From Ampelomyces quisqualis (taxonomy: Eukaryota; Ascomycota; Dothideomycetes; Pleosporales; Phaeosphaeriaceae): 64,000 bases of DNA. The stretch is from the NCBI GenBank assembly GCA_018398575.1, contig JAGTXZ010000010.1:558001-622000 (forward strand), in the 5' to 3' direction. Numbering within the stretch: position 1 is the first letter of the stretch; each line of letters opens with the position of its first letter. Both the position numbers and the translations under genes were made by a program. Below the pieces are notes generated by a model. It was not told where the DNA came from. It did no database searches and worked only from the letters and a program-made list of their open reading frames with translations. Positions 33,914-46,130 of this stretch are shown one piece after another.

Positions 33914-35940
33914 TGTCCTATATTTGGCCGACTGCGCATTTTTTGAGTTATTTCATGCTTAAGACAATAATGTATGGTAATGCACCTGGATTCACGCCTA
34001 ATGTGCGGGATTTAATAATAAGAAGAGGGCCAAGTGTTGGACCTTTTTGAAATGCGTACATCGTACCATACGGCGCTCCAAAAACACAGCATCATGATCC
34101 GTCTACACCTTTCGCCATTCGCTGAAACTTTTCTCGCTCGGCACGTACCGCCTGCCGCTTGCCATGCATTCCAAATACAAATCCCATCCCACTGCACCGT
34201 CACCAACACTTTGGTAGGTATAGTGGGTATGCTTAAGCCGCGCCGTGCCGGCCCCACTTCACTAGTTAGCTCTCCCGCACAAGCTACCAACCAACTCTAA
34301 TCCAACTCAGCCCACTGTCTCCCCCCTCCCCTTCCACCTACCTCATCCTCGCCCCAAGTTCCTCGAGCCGGCGCGTTGTTTCTTTTTCTCAGTAATAGAC
34401 TTCCAGGCACAGGTGTTTCGTGTTGGTCAAGCAAGCTTTTCTCCCGCTACAAAGTCGCGCGTGTCGATGTTCAGCTGAGGCTTGTTGAGCGCCACGGGCA
34501 AAGTGGCGTGCATGGGCGGACAGCGACTTGCTGGCTAACAAGCGTAGCGGTGGTTGCCTGGCTACGGGGGCTGTGTGTGATCGACTGCGGGCTGTGGGCC
34601 TTCTTCTCGGTGGTGTGGGCGGGCTGCGGTGAGTGGTGGTGAGGAAGCTTGAAGGCGTGTAACCACGGTATTGATTGTGTGGAGGATCACTGCAAGAGTT
34701 GTTCAAATGTGGCATGGTGGGTGGGGATGGTTGATTGATTCGATGCGTTGTTTATGGACATGGACGGGCGTTCGCAGGCATGCTGCCGGCTCTTGTGCGG
34801 CTCTCGTTTATTTCCTTGACTATGCTGGCGAGTTGGAGACGATGTTTTACATTTACATTTTCCTTCCGGCCGACGTGCATATTGTACAGTGAAGCGAGAC
34901 ATGCAGCTGGAGGACTACATGCGTATATGTCGCAGCTACACAAACGAATGACAATGCCGACATGCACACCCGTTCCCAGCACCTTCATCGCCGACATCTC
35001 GCCGCTCGTCTCAACATCTGCCTCGCTCACGCTCAATTTCAATGATCCTTTGACCCTAGCAGACCACACGTCTCCACACCTAAACTTCCGCCCCCTACCG
35101 ATCACACCATGTAAATCGCCACGCCCTCCCGCCAAACCCTTCCCCGCGTCCTCAGAAGCGACGCCAAAAACGTTCGGATACGCCTTCTTAGATATAGCGA
35201 GACATGAACCCGCATCTCGAGAAAACATCAAGCAAGACCCACGGCACGCCTCGCGGGCTAGAAATATAGCTGACGTATTGTCCAGCCCGCGCTTTTCCAA
35301 CCGACGACAAGCCCTGTTGCATGTATTGAAAGTTTCCGGTATATGATGCATAGTGATGCATAGCGTGTGTAGTCAAGGGATTGAGATAGCCGCGTGTATT
35401 CCCTACTTGTACATATTTAGCGCCGACATATTCAAAAGGGGGAAATAGAAATAGTAGGACTCGAAACAAGCTTGCCGACGTTGCGGGGCTAGTAGACTAC
35501 ATGTGCGGTGTACTTTAAGATGGTGTCAGGTTCGACGAGATGAGAATATGTGCCCATGAGCTAGCAGGGCTGATGGAATAGAACAAGGTTAGGAAGTTTG
35601 AAGATAGGAAGAAAGTATTAGCAGAAAGGTTGGATACGCTGCGTTAGTTGAATGCTCATGGTATGTCACGCTGAGTACGACGGCGAAGCCGTGTATGCTG
35701 TGTAAAATGTTCGATGCGCCGCTATATGCATGTATGTACCCAAACATGCCGATGAAGCCACCCACGTCTTCCAAGAACCCAAGTAGCCATGCACGTGAAA
35801 ACGTTAGCTTAATAATTCTTTGATGTCCTCGATTCTCTGTACTCTTTTTTCTTCATCACTCATCATGCCCAAGGAACTCGCACTGTTATCATCATTAGCT
35901 TTAGTCCGCGCCATGCGCGCTTATCCGAGACTTTCTCAAC
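33914..35940. other. 2.0 kb, no firmly supported gene
   Basis: It lies between the converging surface-protein and RAD5 genes, so it should hold their 3' ends. Overlapping ORFs at 34,735-35,346 (plus) and 34,752-35,351 (minus) cover the same bases. The plus one is listed separately at low confidence. Confidence 0.55.
34943..35346 (+). CDS. hypothetical protein, weakly supported
   Basis: From the ATG giving MTMPTCTPVPSTFIADISPL the frame runs 133 codons to a stop; the same frame is open upstream to 34,735. The second half (FGYAFLDIARHEPAS, ADVLSSPRFSNRRQAL) has the even composition of a real protein, but the minus strand is open over the same bases and I recognise nothing. It could equally be untranslated sequence. 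Confidence 0.25.
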
Positions 35941-38900
35941 TTACATAAACTTCTTCCGCTCCTGGATCCTCAACATCTTTTCCTCTATACTCCCCTCGAC
36001 TACAAACCTCACGACCTTGACTTCATTCTCCTGGCCCATGCGATGCACGCGGTCAATGGCCTGTGCTTCGACGGCGAAGCTCCACCACGGATCCATCATG
36101 AAGACGTTGCGTGCACAGGTAAGATTCAGTCCGACACCGCCGGCGCGGAGACTGAGAAGCAGCACGTAAGGTTTCGGACTCGCAGTGAATTCGGTGAGGA
36201 TGTGTGCGCGGACTTTTTGCGAAAGAGTGCCGTCGAAGCGGAGGAAGGGGATGTGGTCGCGTGTTAGGGCGGGTTCGATGAGGTCGAGAAAAGAAGTGAA
36301 TTGTGAGAAAACCACGGATTTGACCGTTTTGTTCTCCCGTCGGATTTTCTTGAGATGTGTTAGGAGGGCTTGAGTTTTGGCTGAGCCGGAGAGACCAATT
36401 CTGCGCAGGCTGATGCGTGGTGTCCGCGTCGCGGGCGGTCCCGTGTCTTCGGCCTTGAAAGCGTGGTCCTCAGGCTCAACGTGATCGTGTTGGACGACTT
36501 CGAAGACGTCGCGCGCATTGATGGGCTCACGGCAGTTAAAGCAGCGCGGTACTTCGCCTTTGTCGCGCTGGTGGTTGATATAGTTGAGCAAGCATTCTTT
36601 GCAGGCAGAGTGCCAGCAGCCAGTGACTGCTTGATCGATCATCGGCTCTTCTGAGCATATCGGGCACTCGGACTCTGCTTCGTCCTGTATCTGCTTCAAG
36701 ACATGAGCACCGAACTTGTTGACATCCTGATCGCCCTCGGCTGTGAAGCGTTCGATCAGACTTCCAAGGTCCATGTCGTCAGCAAGTCCATTGGCAAGGT
36801 CTGAAGCCAGGGATGCATCTTCCTCGTCAGCCACAATGTTGGCTTTGCGGGTAAGGACAGGATGGCAGCAAGACTGTCGTAGTCGCAAGATCTGAGCAAA
36901 GATAGTGGTGTAAGACTTGAGCAGCGTTCCAGCCTCCGCATTGGCAGCGAAGACACTTTTCGCGCGTGTAAAGATGTGATCGTAGACGTCGCGCTCATCT
37001 TGTGACAGGACAATGCGCTCAACATCAATGGTACGCAGTGGTAGGGGCACAAGAGCTTCTCCATCTGGAGTCTTCATATCTTTCGTTCGCCGAAGCACGA
37101 GTGGCTCCAACACGGTTTGAACCACGTCCAGAGCACGGATGAAATCTCCAGATTCAAACGGCACTGTGATGAAAGTTTTCCAGAACGAAAAGTTGCTCCA
37201 GGGCTCAACCTTGAGAAATCGCACCAAACTAAACAGATCCTCCAAGCGGTTGACGATAGGAGTACCTGTGAGGACCCAGCGATGCCTGGCATTTAGCTCG
37301 TAACATGCTTTAGCGGTCTTGGACTGTCTGTTCTTGACATAGTGTGCTTCGTCCAGGATAATGCGGAAATAGTCCAACGAGAAGATGCCGCCGTGCGAGC
37401 CACGATTGCCGTCTTGCGCGGCAACCTGGTTGAACTCGGAGAGCACAGTGCCATAGCTGGTGATGATGACGTTTGGCGCGTTGGCTGCGTTGGACGCGCA
37501 ACACAACTTTTGCAGATTGACAGCCTTCTCCGAGCCATAGTATACCATGACCTTCAGGGTGCCGTCCTTTGAAGCTTTCTCTGCTTCGCTTTGCCATTGT
37601 GCGAGGAGTGACATGGGGGCGACTACGAGGGTGGTATAGGGCGCAGACTCAAGGTTTGCACTGCTGCTCTGCAAACGGGGAAGAGCCTTGATCGGGGTTG
37701 AGAAGTCGTCTTGTGGAACTTGGGCTCGGTGGGTGTGGATCAGACTGAGCATTTCAATTGTCTTGCCAAGACCCATCTCATCTGCCAGGACACCGCCTAG
37801 ACAATTCTGCTCTTGCCTCGGGAACTCGAGCGAAAGCTCCCCAGAGTATGGGTTGACGTAGAACATGGTCTGATGCTCAATGGCCGGTAGAGGTTCATTT
37901 TCGGCGTCTTGTGTTGGCCATTGATATTCTTCCCAGAGCGGATGCATCGAGTTCTCCTTGCCATCGAGCGATTCGTCTTTTTCTTTGCTGACCATCCAGA
38001 ATAATGCTTGCTTCTGATATTTCCGAAGGTCCATCCGGAAGGTATCAGCGGGCTCTAGTGTTGGTGTGTCGAAATCAAATGATTGGGCTTTCTTGTAAAG
38101 CGAATCGAGCTGATCCTGCTCCAGCTCCTCGCCCTCCTCCGCCTCTTCCGTCGGCGGCGAGGATCCTGGTGCAGCTTGTGTTGCGTGTACAGCCTGTATC
38201 CCGTTGTTAGCTTTTGGCTTCTTTTCCTTCTTTTCGGCGCTCTCCGCTGCCTGCAACAGTCCTTGCCGCTTGTGCTTCTCGGTCGTCTCGTTTTCTCGCG
38301 TGGGGTGCAGGTTGACTTGCTCGAACAGCTTGACCATACCAATCTGCCGCATACGGAGATCTCGTTCGTCGGAAGTCTCCTTTTCCTCGAAGAGACTGAC
38401 CTCACGATTGTCTGCCGGGCTGGTGAATGTTCGCTTGTCGAATGCGCTGCGTAGAAGGTAACCTCGTAGTTGTAGATAGACAGTGTCGCCGGTGCGTATC
38501 CGATCCGGCGTGTATACCACGGTGCCTTGGAAAGTGCACACCTTCTGGTCCATCAAGGGCGCGATCCATGCTGCAGAGTCGTTCTCCAGTCTTCCCACTT
38601 CCTCGCCCCTCTCATTGGTGAATCTGACCAGGACATCCTGGTTCTTGAGATGAATCACCTTCTTGGCCTTGTTGAGCCGTGGCTGCTTCTTCACGCGCTC
38701 GATGCCGACCTTCTCGTTGTGTCTGAGCATGCCGGATCCGCTCTTGGTCGCCCAGCCTATGGCGCCGAACGACCCGATGTAGCGCTTGGTGGGCATCTCG
38801 CGTAGGATGGTTGGCGTTGAGGTCCCAGAGCCCGGCGTTGACGCTACGGACACTTGAGACTCGGTGCGCTTAAGCGTGTTCTGCAGGGAAGGTTGTGTTT

Positions 38901-39335
38901 GCGGGCGAAGCGGGAAGATGGAGGCGGCTGGCTGGGCGGGCTGTACTGGCTGAGCAGGCGCAGAGTTCCACGATCCGTCCAGGTACAGGTTGATTGCTGC
39001 AGAACATTAGCATTGGCGTCTTCTCGTCTGGACTGCCGACTGCCGTGCCTACCCCTCTCGACACTGTTGCCGCTCACGTGCTTCAGCTTCTGCAAGGTGG
39101 GCTGTGAAAGCTCTCCGACGACTGCCTGAAGCATTCCAACATCAAAGCCATCCACGACGTCTGCATCAGCGGGAGCTTGCGCCTCGCATTGTGCTGGTCC
39201 ATTGCTGTGGGCGACTGGTGGCGGGGTTGGGACACGCGGAGACGGGAGTTTCGGGCGCACTTGGACAGGCGACGAGTCTTCGGTGAAGAAGCGGCGCTTC
39301 TTGTGCGGTCTCTCGTCTGGGTGGGGTGACTCCAT
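35941..39335 (-). CDS. RAD5: DNA repair helicase/ubiquitin ligase Rad5 (HIRAN-SNF2-RING)
   Basis: Exon 1 (39,053-39,335) and exon 2 (35,941-38,996) join across a 56-nt intron to give 1112 residues. The N-terminus MESPHPDERPHKKRRF is followed by the junction peptide INLYLDGSW, a HIRAN domain (from about 166, RYIGSFGAIGWATKSG), the SNF2 ATPase with Walker A ADEMGLGKT (about 500) and DEAH (about 643, ILDEAHYVKN), an embedded RING (about 868-915, CPICSEEP ... CFNC) and the C-terminal helicase block with DRVHRMGQ (about 1073). This order is diagnostic for Rad5/HLTF, which polyubiquitinates PCNA at stalled forks and remodels them for error-free damage bypass. The gene is divergent from the NDUFAF6-like gene with 166 bp between the start codons. 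All key motifs look intact. Confidence 0.96.
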
Positions 39336-39501
39336 TGTGCTGCTGTGGTGGTGGCGTGCTGGTGGCGGCACGCGTCGGACGGAACGCCAAAACGCGCTTT
39401 CACGGGATCGACATCTAGGCATGTCACATGATAGCGTCATGCACCCCGGCCGATGGATCGATGGCTGTTCGTTCGCATGGCTTCTTGCTCCGACAACTTC
39501 A
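39336..39501. promoter_or_regulatory. compact divergent promoter RAD5 / NDUFAF6-like
   Basis: Only 166 bases separate the two start codons, so the core promoters must overlap. The segment contains CATGTCACATGATAGCGTCA, with a CACATG E-box-like core. No TATA box is evident. Confidence 0.6.
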
Positions 39502-40692
39502 ATGCGACCCTCCACAGCTCGCATAGCTCCCCGCCGGCGCCCATGTGCCTCTGCCACGCTGCCGCGGAGAAGCTTCACCGCCACGACATGTCTCGGCGAT
39601 GTGGATGAAGTAAGCCGGGCGAGGGCATACTGCGCAGACCTAGTCCGGTCACTCGACCCGCTCCAAGCAGTGCGTATCCACGTCTAACCCACATCCAGGA
39701 CGTATGATGCGCCCTCCCACGTCCTCCAAACCTTCATTCCGCAGTCGTCCCGCGATGCATTCATGGCCATCCGCGCCTTCAATGTCGAAATCGCACGCGT
39801 GGCGGACACGACCAGCACGCCCACCATCGGCAGGATGCGCATGCAGTTCTGGCGAGACACAGTGACAAAGGCGCTGGCGGGCACGCCGCCCAAGGAGCCC
39901 GTGGCCATATTGCTGGCCAAAGCAGCCCACGACCTGCACGAGCGCTCCGGTGGGAAGGCGCGACTGAGCAAAAGCTGGTTGCACCGCATCATACGCACAC
40001 GCGAAGAGCGCCTGACCAACCCGCCATACCCGACCCTGAGTGCGCTGGAAAGCTACGCCGAAAACACATACTCGACCGTGCTCTACCTCACGCTCTCCGC
40101 GCTGCCGCAAGTCTCGCTCACGACCGACCACATGGCCTCCCACATCGGAAAGGCAATGGGCATAGCAGCGGTACTGCGAGGCATACCGCTCATCGCATTC
40201 CCGCCCCAGCAGCCACCGGGCACGAGCAACTCGATGACTGGGCAGTCAGGACCCACACAAGGCGCCGTGCTCCTACCACTAGACGTCATGGCCGACGCCA
40301 ACGTCCGCGAAGAAGACGTCTTCCGACAAGGCGCCTCCGCTCCCGGCCTGCGCGACGCCGTCTTCACAGTCGCAACACGCGCGAACGACCACCTCATCAC
40401 CGCGCGCGAGATGCTGTCCAAGCTTCGATCCGAGGGCACGCTGGGCCACGACTTCGAGCATCAGCACGAGGAGGAACATCGATATTCCCCGGCGCAGCTC
40501 GACGCAGGACAAGAGGCCCAGTTAGCTGACGTCGAGAAAGCATTCGGCGTTTTCATGCCGAGCATAGCGACGCAGTCGTGGCTTGACAGGCTGCAGAAGG
40601 CCGATTTCGATGTGTTTGATGCGAATCTACGAAAAGTGGATTGGAAGCTGCCGATGAAAGTGTATTGGGCGTATAGTGCAAGGAAGATATGA
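39502..40692 (+). CDS. mitochondrial complex I assembly factor, NDUFAF6-like (phytoene-synthase fold)
   Basis: Exons 39,502-39,647 and 39,699-40,692 give 379 residues. The start MRPSTARIAPRRRPCASATL is Arg/Ser/Ala-rich with no acids, as in a mitochondrial presequence. The core starts ARAYCADLVR, joins to TYDAPSHVLQTFIPQSSRDA across the intron, and continues FMAIRAFNVEIARVAD, MRMQFWRDTV and the C-terminal KVYWAYSARKI. This matches the squalene/phytoene-synthase-like NDUFAF6 family, which helps insert the early ND1 module of respiratory complex I. The Asp-rich metal-binding motifs of true prenyl synthases are not seen, as usual in this family. The intron donor is placed at GTCACT because only that keeps the conserved CADLVR-TYD junction; GTGCGT lies downstream but would leave an intron of about 30 nt. 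Confidence 0.88.
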
Positions 40693-43542
40693 CTTGTAAC
40701 TTCTCGATTATCGCCGTGTCTACTCATCCCCGGATTGCTCCTGCATTTCGAACATGCGCACCTGCACCACTAACGTCGAAGTATTCTCCACGCAGTGAGT
40801 CATGCGAAAACTGCGGCGAAAATATTATGAACATGTCCAAAGACGGAAAAACGTGTAGTCAAAACGATACCTGATTCGAGAACCTATTTGCAGCGCTGCA
40901 GAACTTGATGTTGTAGCGAAGAGCCTTATCTCAACAGACCGTCACGCCGCGTGCTTTGTGCAGCTACCTTCCACATCACATGCTCAAGTCCTTCCCCTTT
41001 CTAATCCCATAATGCGCTGCTACCCACATTCTTTGAAAAAGTCACCACACAGTACTTCTTGTTGACTTTTTCAGTAAAAACAAACAAAACATGCAGTCGA
41101 GTCCCCGCATGTTTAGGTCGAGCGCACGGTCCAAAATGCAACATGCATTCTCCATTGTACCCTTTTGGACCTGGAGCAAAAGGTGCGAAGGGTTGAAGTC
41201 TTGGAGTATAGAGGAGGAGCGCAGGTTTTTATACCTATCGCGGAGCCAGGGTCATCAGCCTTTTTTCAACAGCATCAGCTCACCATGAACGGTATTCGAA
41301 AGTAGTAGACCGGGAGACATAACGCCACGAGTCCAACATGTCATGATTGCACGCTGTAGGAAAGGCACCATGTCAAATTGAGACTTTTATGGGCTGAACG
41401 CTCGTATCGATTTCCTTTTTGTGACGGGGATAGGTCTTGCTACCTGGCACATTTCAAAGCCATTCGTTTTGGCGACTCGAGCGACAAATAGCGACGCTTG
41501 TACCGACATTCACAACACCAGACCACATGACAGTGACGCATATCGTATCTGTCAGGCGATACCAAAGCATAAAATGGCTGCCAATAAGTTTCGACGTCGC
41601 AGTGTTTGGAGGATCTGATTGTTTTTTCTTTTTCGTCATCAGCTAGGAGGTTTCACCGCGGAAGAAACAGAAATATCACACGCTAGGCTGTTGGATAAAG
41701 GAAAATTCTGCACTGAAAGAAAACACAGAAAGGCAACATGCGTATCTGATTTTATGCTCTGGGCTGGGGCAACGCACATAGTGTGAGCCAAATCCAATCT
41801 TGTGTCTGGAGGTGCTGACTAAAGAGGCACCGTAAAGACGTCGCATTAATTCATTATAGTAGGGAGTGACCAAGAAAACATGTTGCGCATGCTGATCGAT
41901 TTCGACGTCCAGATGTCCCGAAACATCTTGCTCAATTTTTCAGAATTTAATAGGTGGATAGTATTGGACCAGGCACAGTCAGAGAGAGGGGAGAAAAACA
42001 TGGTAAAATGAGCGATTTGCGTTTCGGCACAAGCACTCATAAAATTCAAGCTTTAAAGTTCTGGGAATGTTCAAGTTGAAAGTAGACAGAGGTAGGCAAT
42101 GAGAGATTGAAGGGATGGAGTATTCATGCCCTGATGGTGGCGAGGCGACGCGAACCGAGTTCACGAAGGAGAGCTTAGCCTTCTTGTTGCCAACAATGTC
42201 ACAACAGTAACGTGATGAGACCAGGAGCTGCTCCGTAATGTACTCATAGACATGAAGTACTGTTGTAGTCAATATTATCAATATTCAAAGGCAAATGATG
42301 CGTATTAGTCGTCTTCTTGGAACGATCCAGACCAACCCTACGTTTTCATCGACTATGCACCCTTGACAGGCTAAGGCTCCTGCTACTTGATACAAAGGTC
42401 AACATTTCGATCAATGCCGTTAAATTACATCGCAGGATGCCCGGGTATTTCTCCCACCTTGCACCCCTTTCGCCGAACGCGCCTCAGATCTGAAGTGAGA
42501 AAGTTGAAATCGTTCTTGAATTCTCTTATCCCAGCCATCGATCACCCGTTAGCATGACCTTCCTAACCCAATGCCGACTATCTTTTTGACTAGGTCTCAA
42601 GATCTAACATGTTGTCTAGATATTCTGGGATTTTGTTCATCGCCGTACCTTGATTCCAGTCTAGGTCCTACCGGGGTAGGCGCGGCTGCAGCTTGTCTAA
42701 GTACGTCTGGAGATGGTTAGGGTCCATTCGTGCACACGATGTGCGGCTTCAAGGTACAAATAACTGCGGCACCTCGGTCCATAAAGCGCTTCACCCTCCA
42801 GAAGTCCATGATCTATGGCCAAGCTTGTCTGAAACTCGTTCCTGTACCCAAAAGCGTATCTTGGGTCTGGTTCATTCGACTCATTTTGGATCGAAACCTC
42901 CTTCATCATCGATAAGCTGTAAGTAAGCTGATCCCTGTGTTTTGCAGTGATTGCCTCTCGTTCTATATTAAGTATTCGAATTCGAGCCTTCACGTTGATA
43001 GGCACTTTTCCAACGACTGTAAGGCTGTCTCAGTGTCTAAGTGACTACCTTGTACTGAATTGACACCTATTTCTAGGCGTAAAAAACGTGCCCGATTGCG
43101 TCGTCTGATTTCAGTCTACGTGCGCGAGCAACAACGTCGCTTGACTTGAAGGTGAGGGCTTAGGTAGTCTTCCGGAAAAACATCGTTGAATCACGGACCA
43201 TCGCTACTCATTCCTGCCAAAATGTCGAACAATTTTGTCGTAGCTTGATGATATCTCAGGCGCCGCAAGCCGAAGATCTCAAAGACGATAGGATAGTGAC
43301 ATTGGAGGAATCACACTTTCCATCTTGTCAACTTGAGGTATCACGCTTATCGATAAAAGAGTCCAAGTATATTACCCAATCACCACCCGCCATTCTCGAA
43401 CGAAAATCTTGGCGCACCACACCGTAACGAGCCTAGTCACACACACCACGCTCGCAAAATTGTCGAACTTCACCACAACCCCCATCCCACCACCTCTTGA
43501 CGCAGGATATCCACTTCTTTGCGCTCCCTCACAACCCACACA
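40693..43542. other. 2.85 kb without a recognisable gene
   Basis: Composition is normal to slightly AT-rich, with only short ORFs (up to about 100 codons, for example 41,979-42,281 and 42,697-43,005 minus) lacking any family signal. I see no tRNA, repeat array or transposon end. The last few hundred bases should contain the promoter of the ribosomal protein gene. Confidence 0.6.
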
Positions 43543-44065
43543 ATGCCTGCCAACGTACGTCCACCACACGCTTTGCTGTCCGCATAGGGCTTCTCCCATT
43601 GCATAGAACAGTAGGCTAAGGTTATACAACATGTAGAAGAAATCCAGCGCCGGGGCCAAGAAGGGCACCAAGATCACCAAAAAGTTCATCATCAACTGCT
43701 CGCAGCCCGTCAACGACAAGATCTTCGACATCCAGGCGTTCGAAAAGTTCCTGCACGACCGCATCAAGGTCGAGGGCCGCACGGGAAACCTCGGAGACAC
43801 CATCGCCATCAGCCAGCAGGGCGATGGAAAGATCGAGGTCATTGCGCACCAGGAATTCTCGGGGAGATACTTGAAGTACCTGTACGTTGTGTGCTTGCTG
43901 GGCGCAGGGGATGAGCATGTACTGACTAAGTGAAATAGCACAAAGAAGTTCCTTAAGAAGCAGCAGCTGCGCGACTGGCTCCGCGTCGTGTCTACCTCCA
44001 AGGGCGTTTATGAGCTTCGCTTCTTTAACGTCGTCAACGACGAGGCTGAGGATGATGACGAGTAA
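43543..44065 (+). CDS. 60S ribosomal protein eL22
   Basis: Exons 43,543-43,554 (only MPAN), 43,637-43,881 and 43,939-44,065 give 127 residues. The sequence KKFIINCSQPVNDKIFDIQA, then FEKFLHDRIKVEGRTGNLGD, RYLKYLTKKFLKKQQLRDWL and an acidic tail (NVVNDEAEDDDE) is that of eL22 over its full length. It is a component of the large ribosomal subunit. Both introns begin GTACGT and end TAG; the first follows just four codons, a common arrangement in fungal ribosomal protein genes. A highly expressed housekeeping gene and a good anchor for identifying the species. Confidence 0.96.
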
Positions 44066-46130
44066 ATGCATCGTTACGATATGACACGATACGATCTTTA
44101 GCACGACAGACAATGCGGTCTGAGACCACTGGACAGGGAAGGGGTGGTGATCCCACATGGCCATAGCACCATCTCAATGAATTGTTGCACTTGCCTCAAC
44201 TATCTGTTCGCGTGTTCGCATCAGACTTAACGCGCAATTCGTCTACCTGCGCATAACCTGCAGAAACTGCGTGCAAGTTTTATTCGATTTTGTCGGGCCT
44301 TTACGTGGTGTGGTGGAGCAGTATCCATTTCACTGAGCAGCTCCACCACGCTCCACATCATGTGCAACCAGTCCATGGCGTGACCGAGCTTGCGCGTGCA
44401 TATTTCTTGCGGTCCACTTGGTGCGTCGGTGTCTTGTTGTTAAACGCTTGTATCCGTAGCGTTCAGCATCGATAACAGCAGAGTAGATAGCGACAAGGGA
44501 AGGCCCGCGCAGATACCGCCAAACTGTGCACCTTTTTCGAGGTCTAACTCGGCCCTCTTGGCTGCACCGAAACCAGTCGAGAGTCGAGAGTCGAGACCCT
44601 GAGCAGTGACCATGCACGGAACATTTTTCATGACTCGAGGAGGGTAACGACGGTGGCGAGTATCTAGCAGTATATACAGAGTACTACAGAGTAAGATTTG
44701 GTGCTTGGCGACAAGATGGTGACATTGCACGTTCTCGGGGCAACTGGATGGCGACAGCTGCAGGCAAGATTGCGCCATGCGGATGACTCCTTCAAACCCG
44801 CATGCGTGGCATGCTGAGCAAGCTTTGTTTGACCGTCGGGAAGCTGAAGCTGATGGATGGAAGTCCCCAACTAGTTACGTGTCGCAGACAGAGGACGCAT
44901 ATTGCTTAGTCTAGTGGGTACTCGGTAGGCACATCGGGATGCAAGGTTTGTCGTGTCTTTTCCCAATATGGCATAGCGTGGTTGGCGATGGCGTGCGATC
45001 TCAGTACGAAGCTGGCTTAAGCGAGGTATCGTGAGATGCTCTGTTGGTGTTTTGCGACTTTTCGCGCTTCAGGCCTCGGATCCTGACACACAGGATCGCT
45101 TGCCGGGTTCGGATGCCAGGTCGCGCCAGTCCTGACACAAGGTACAAGGACGGCCAACTGGCACAGAAAAGGTGGGCCGGGGCAGTGGAGCACAGTCAAG
45201 CTACGGGCGCCGGTCGACGTTCCTCTTGGTTGGCAGGGGCGGTAAAAATTTCATCGCATTGTCATGACCTAACGCCGTCAGCTTGGCACACAAATGATGT
45301 TGCACATTCACCGGCAACGCGCACACGCAGAGGCAGGTGGTTGCGAGAGCGTGACGGAGAGTGGACGACGTTGCACATTCACCGGCAACGCGCACACGCA
45401 GAGGCAGGTGGTCGCGGCGACTGGTGCTGCAACACGCCCTTCCACGGAGATGTTCAACTGCGCATCTCCAAGCCGCCCGTTCGAGATGGTCCCGACGCCA
45501 GGATGCGGGGAACGGCGCATCGTGAGCGTGACGCCTTTCTGGCATCGCATCGACATGGGCGGTCCTCGGTACCTGAGCAGCCGCATGTCGTCGACTGCTG
45601 AGCTGCTCTTACGACTCTTGTATGTAGGAGGCAGGCCAGCACAAGCGTGTCAGCTCGGCCGCCGGCATCGCTTCGTGGCGATCACAAGAGGGAAACGGCA
45701 GCCCGTGCGCCTGCCTCCTGGTGACCCAGCAATCGCGACAGCTGCAGGGATGGGCACGCCGCGCTGGGCCTAGCGTCACGTAGGCAAAGCTTGTATCATG
45801 GCATGCTCGCAGCCGGCGAGGCATCCAGTCATGGCGTTTCTCTCATGTAAAACTTGGTGAACAGCTTTGTAAATAAACTCGCCCCGTGCCCCGATGCTAC
45901 CTGCTGTGTGTCATCTCGCTCCAGACCATGTTGCTGTCCCAAACACTCACCCCCCAGCTAAACACGCACAAGATCAACTCTTGAACGCCGTTCGCAGCCC
46001 CTCCGCACCCGCACATCGCTTCCTCGGAGCGACGCCCACCCGCCACTGGACCTGCTCTTATCTTGCAGCTCTCGCTCCCTCCACCCACTCACGTCACCCA
46101 ATCTCCGCCCGACCCCAGGCTTCCTGTACC
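44066..46130. other. 2.1 kb without a firmly supported gene; contains direct repeats
   Basis: ORFs 45,044-45,601 and 45,294-45,773 (both plus) overlap in different frames and resemble nothing known. TACAGAGTA occurs twice in tandem at 44,675-44,693. A 43-bp direct repeat lies at 45,299-45,412. The reading frame of the arrestin gene downstream stays open back to an ATG at 45,894. Confidence 0.55.
45299..45412. repeat. 43-bp identical direct repeat, 71-bp period
   Basis: The segment GTTGCACATTCACCGGCAAC... occurs at 45,299-45,341 and again at 45,370-45,412 with no mismatch over 43 bases. The 28 bases between are unrelated. The period of 71 is not a multiple of three, which argues against a protein repeat. 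Confidence 0.9.

Noticed and set aside
34752..35351. 199-codon minus ORF
   Set aside because: It covers the same bases as a plus ORF of similar length and shows no motif; at most one can be real and neither is convincing.
38844..39584. Separate 246-codon minus gene upstream of RAD5
   Set aside because: It is RAD5 exon 1 read through the intron; the true start MESPHPDERPH and the spliced junction NSVER-AINLYLDG fit Rad5.
45044..45773. ORFs of 185 and 159 codons
   Set aside because: They overlap in different frames, run through the 43-bp direct repeat with a period that breaks frame, and resemble nothing known.
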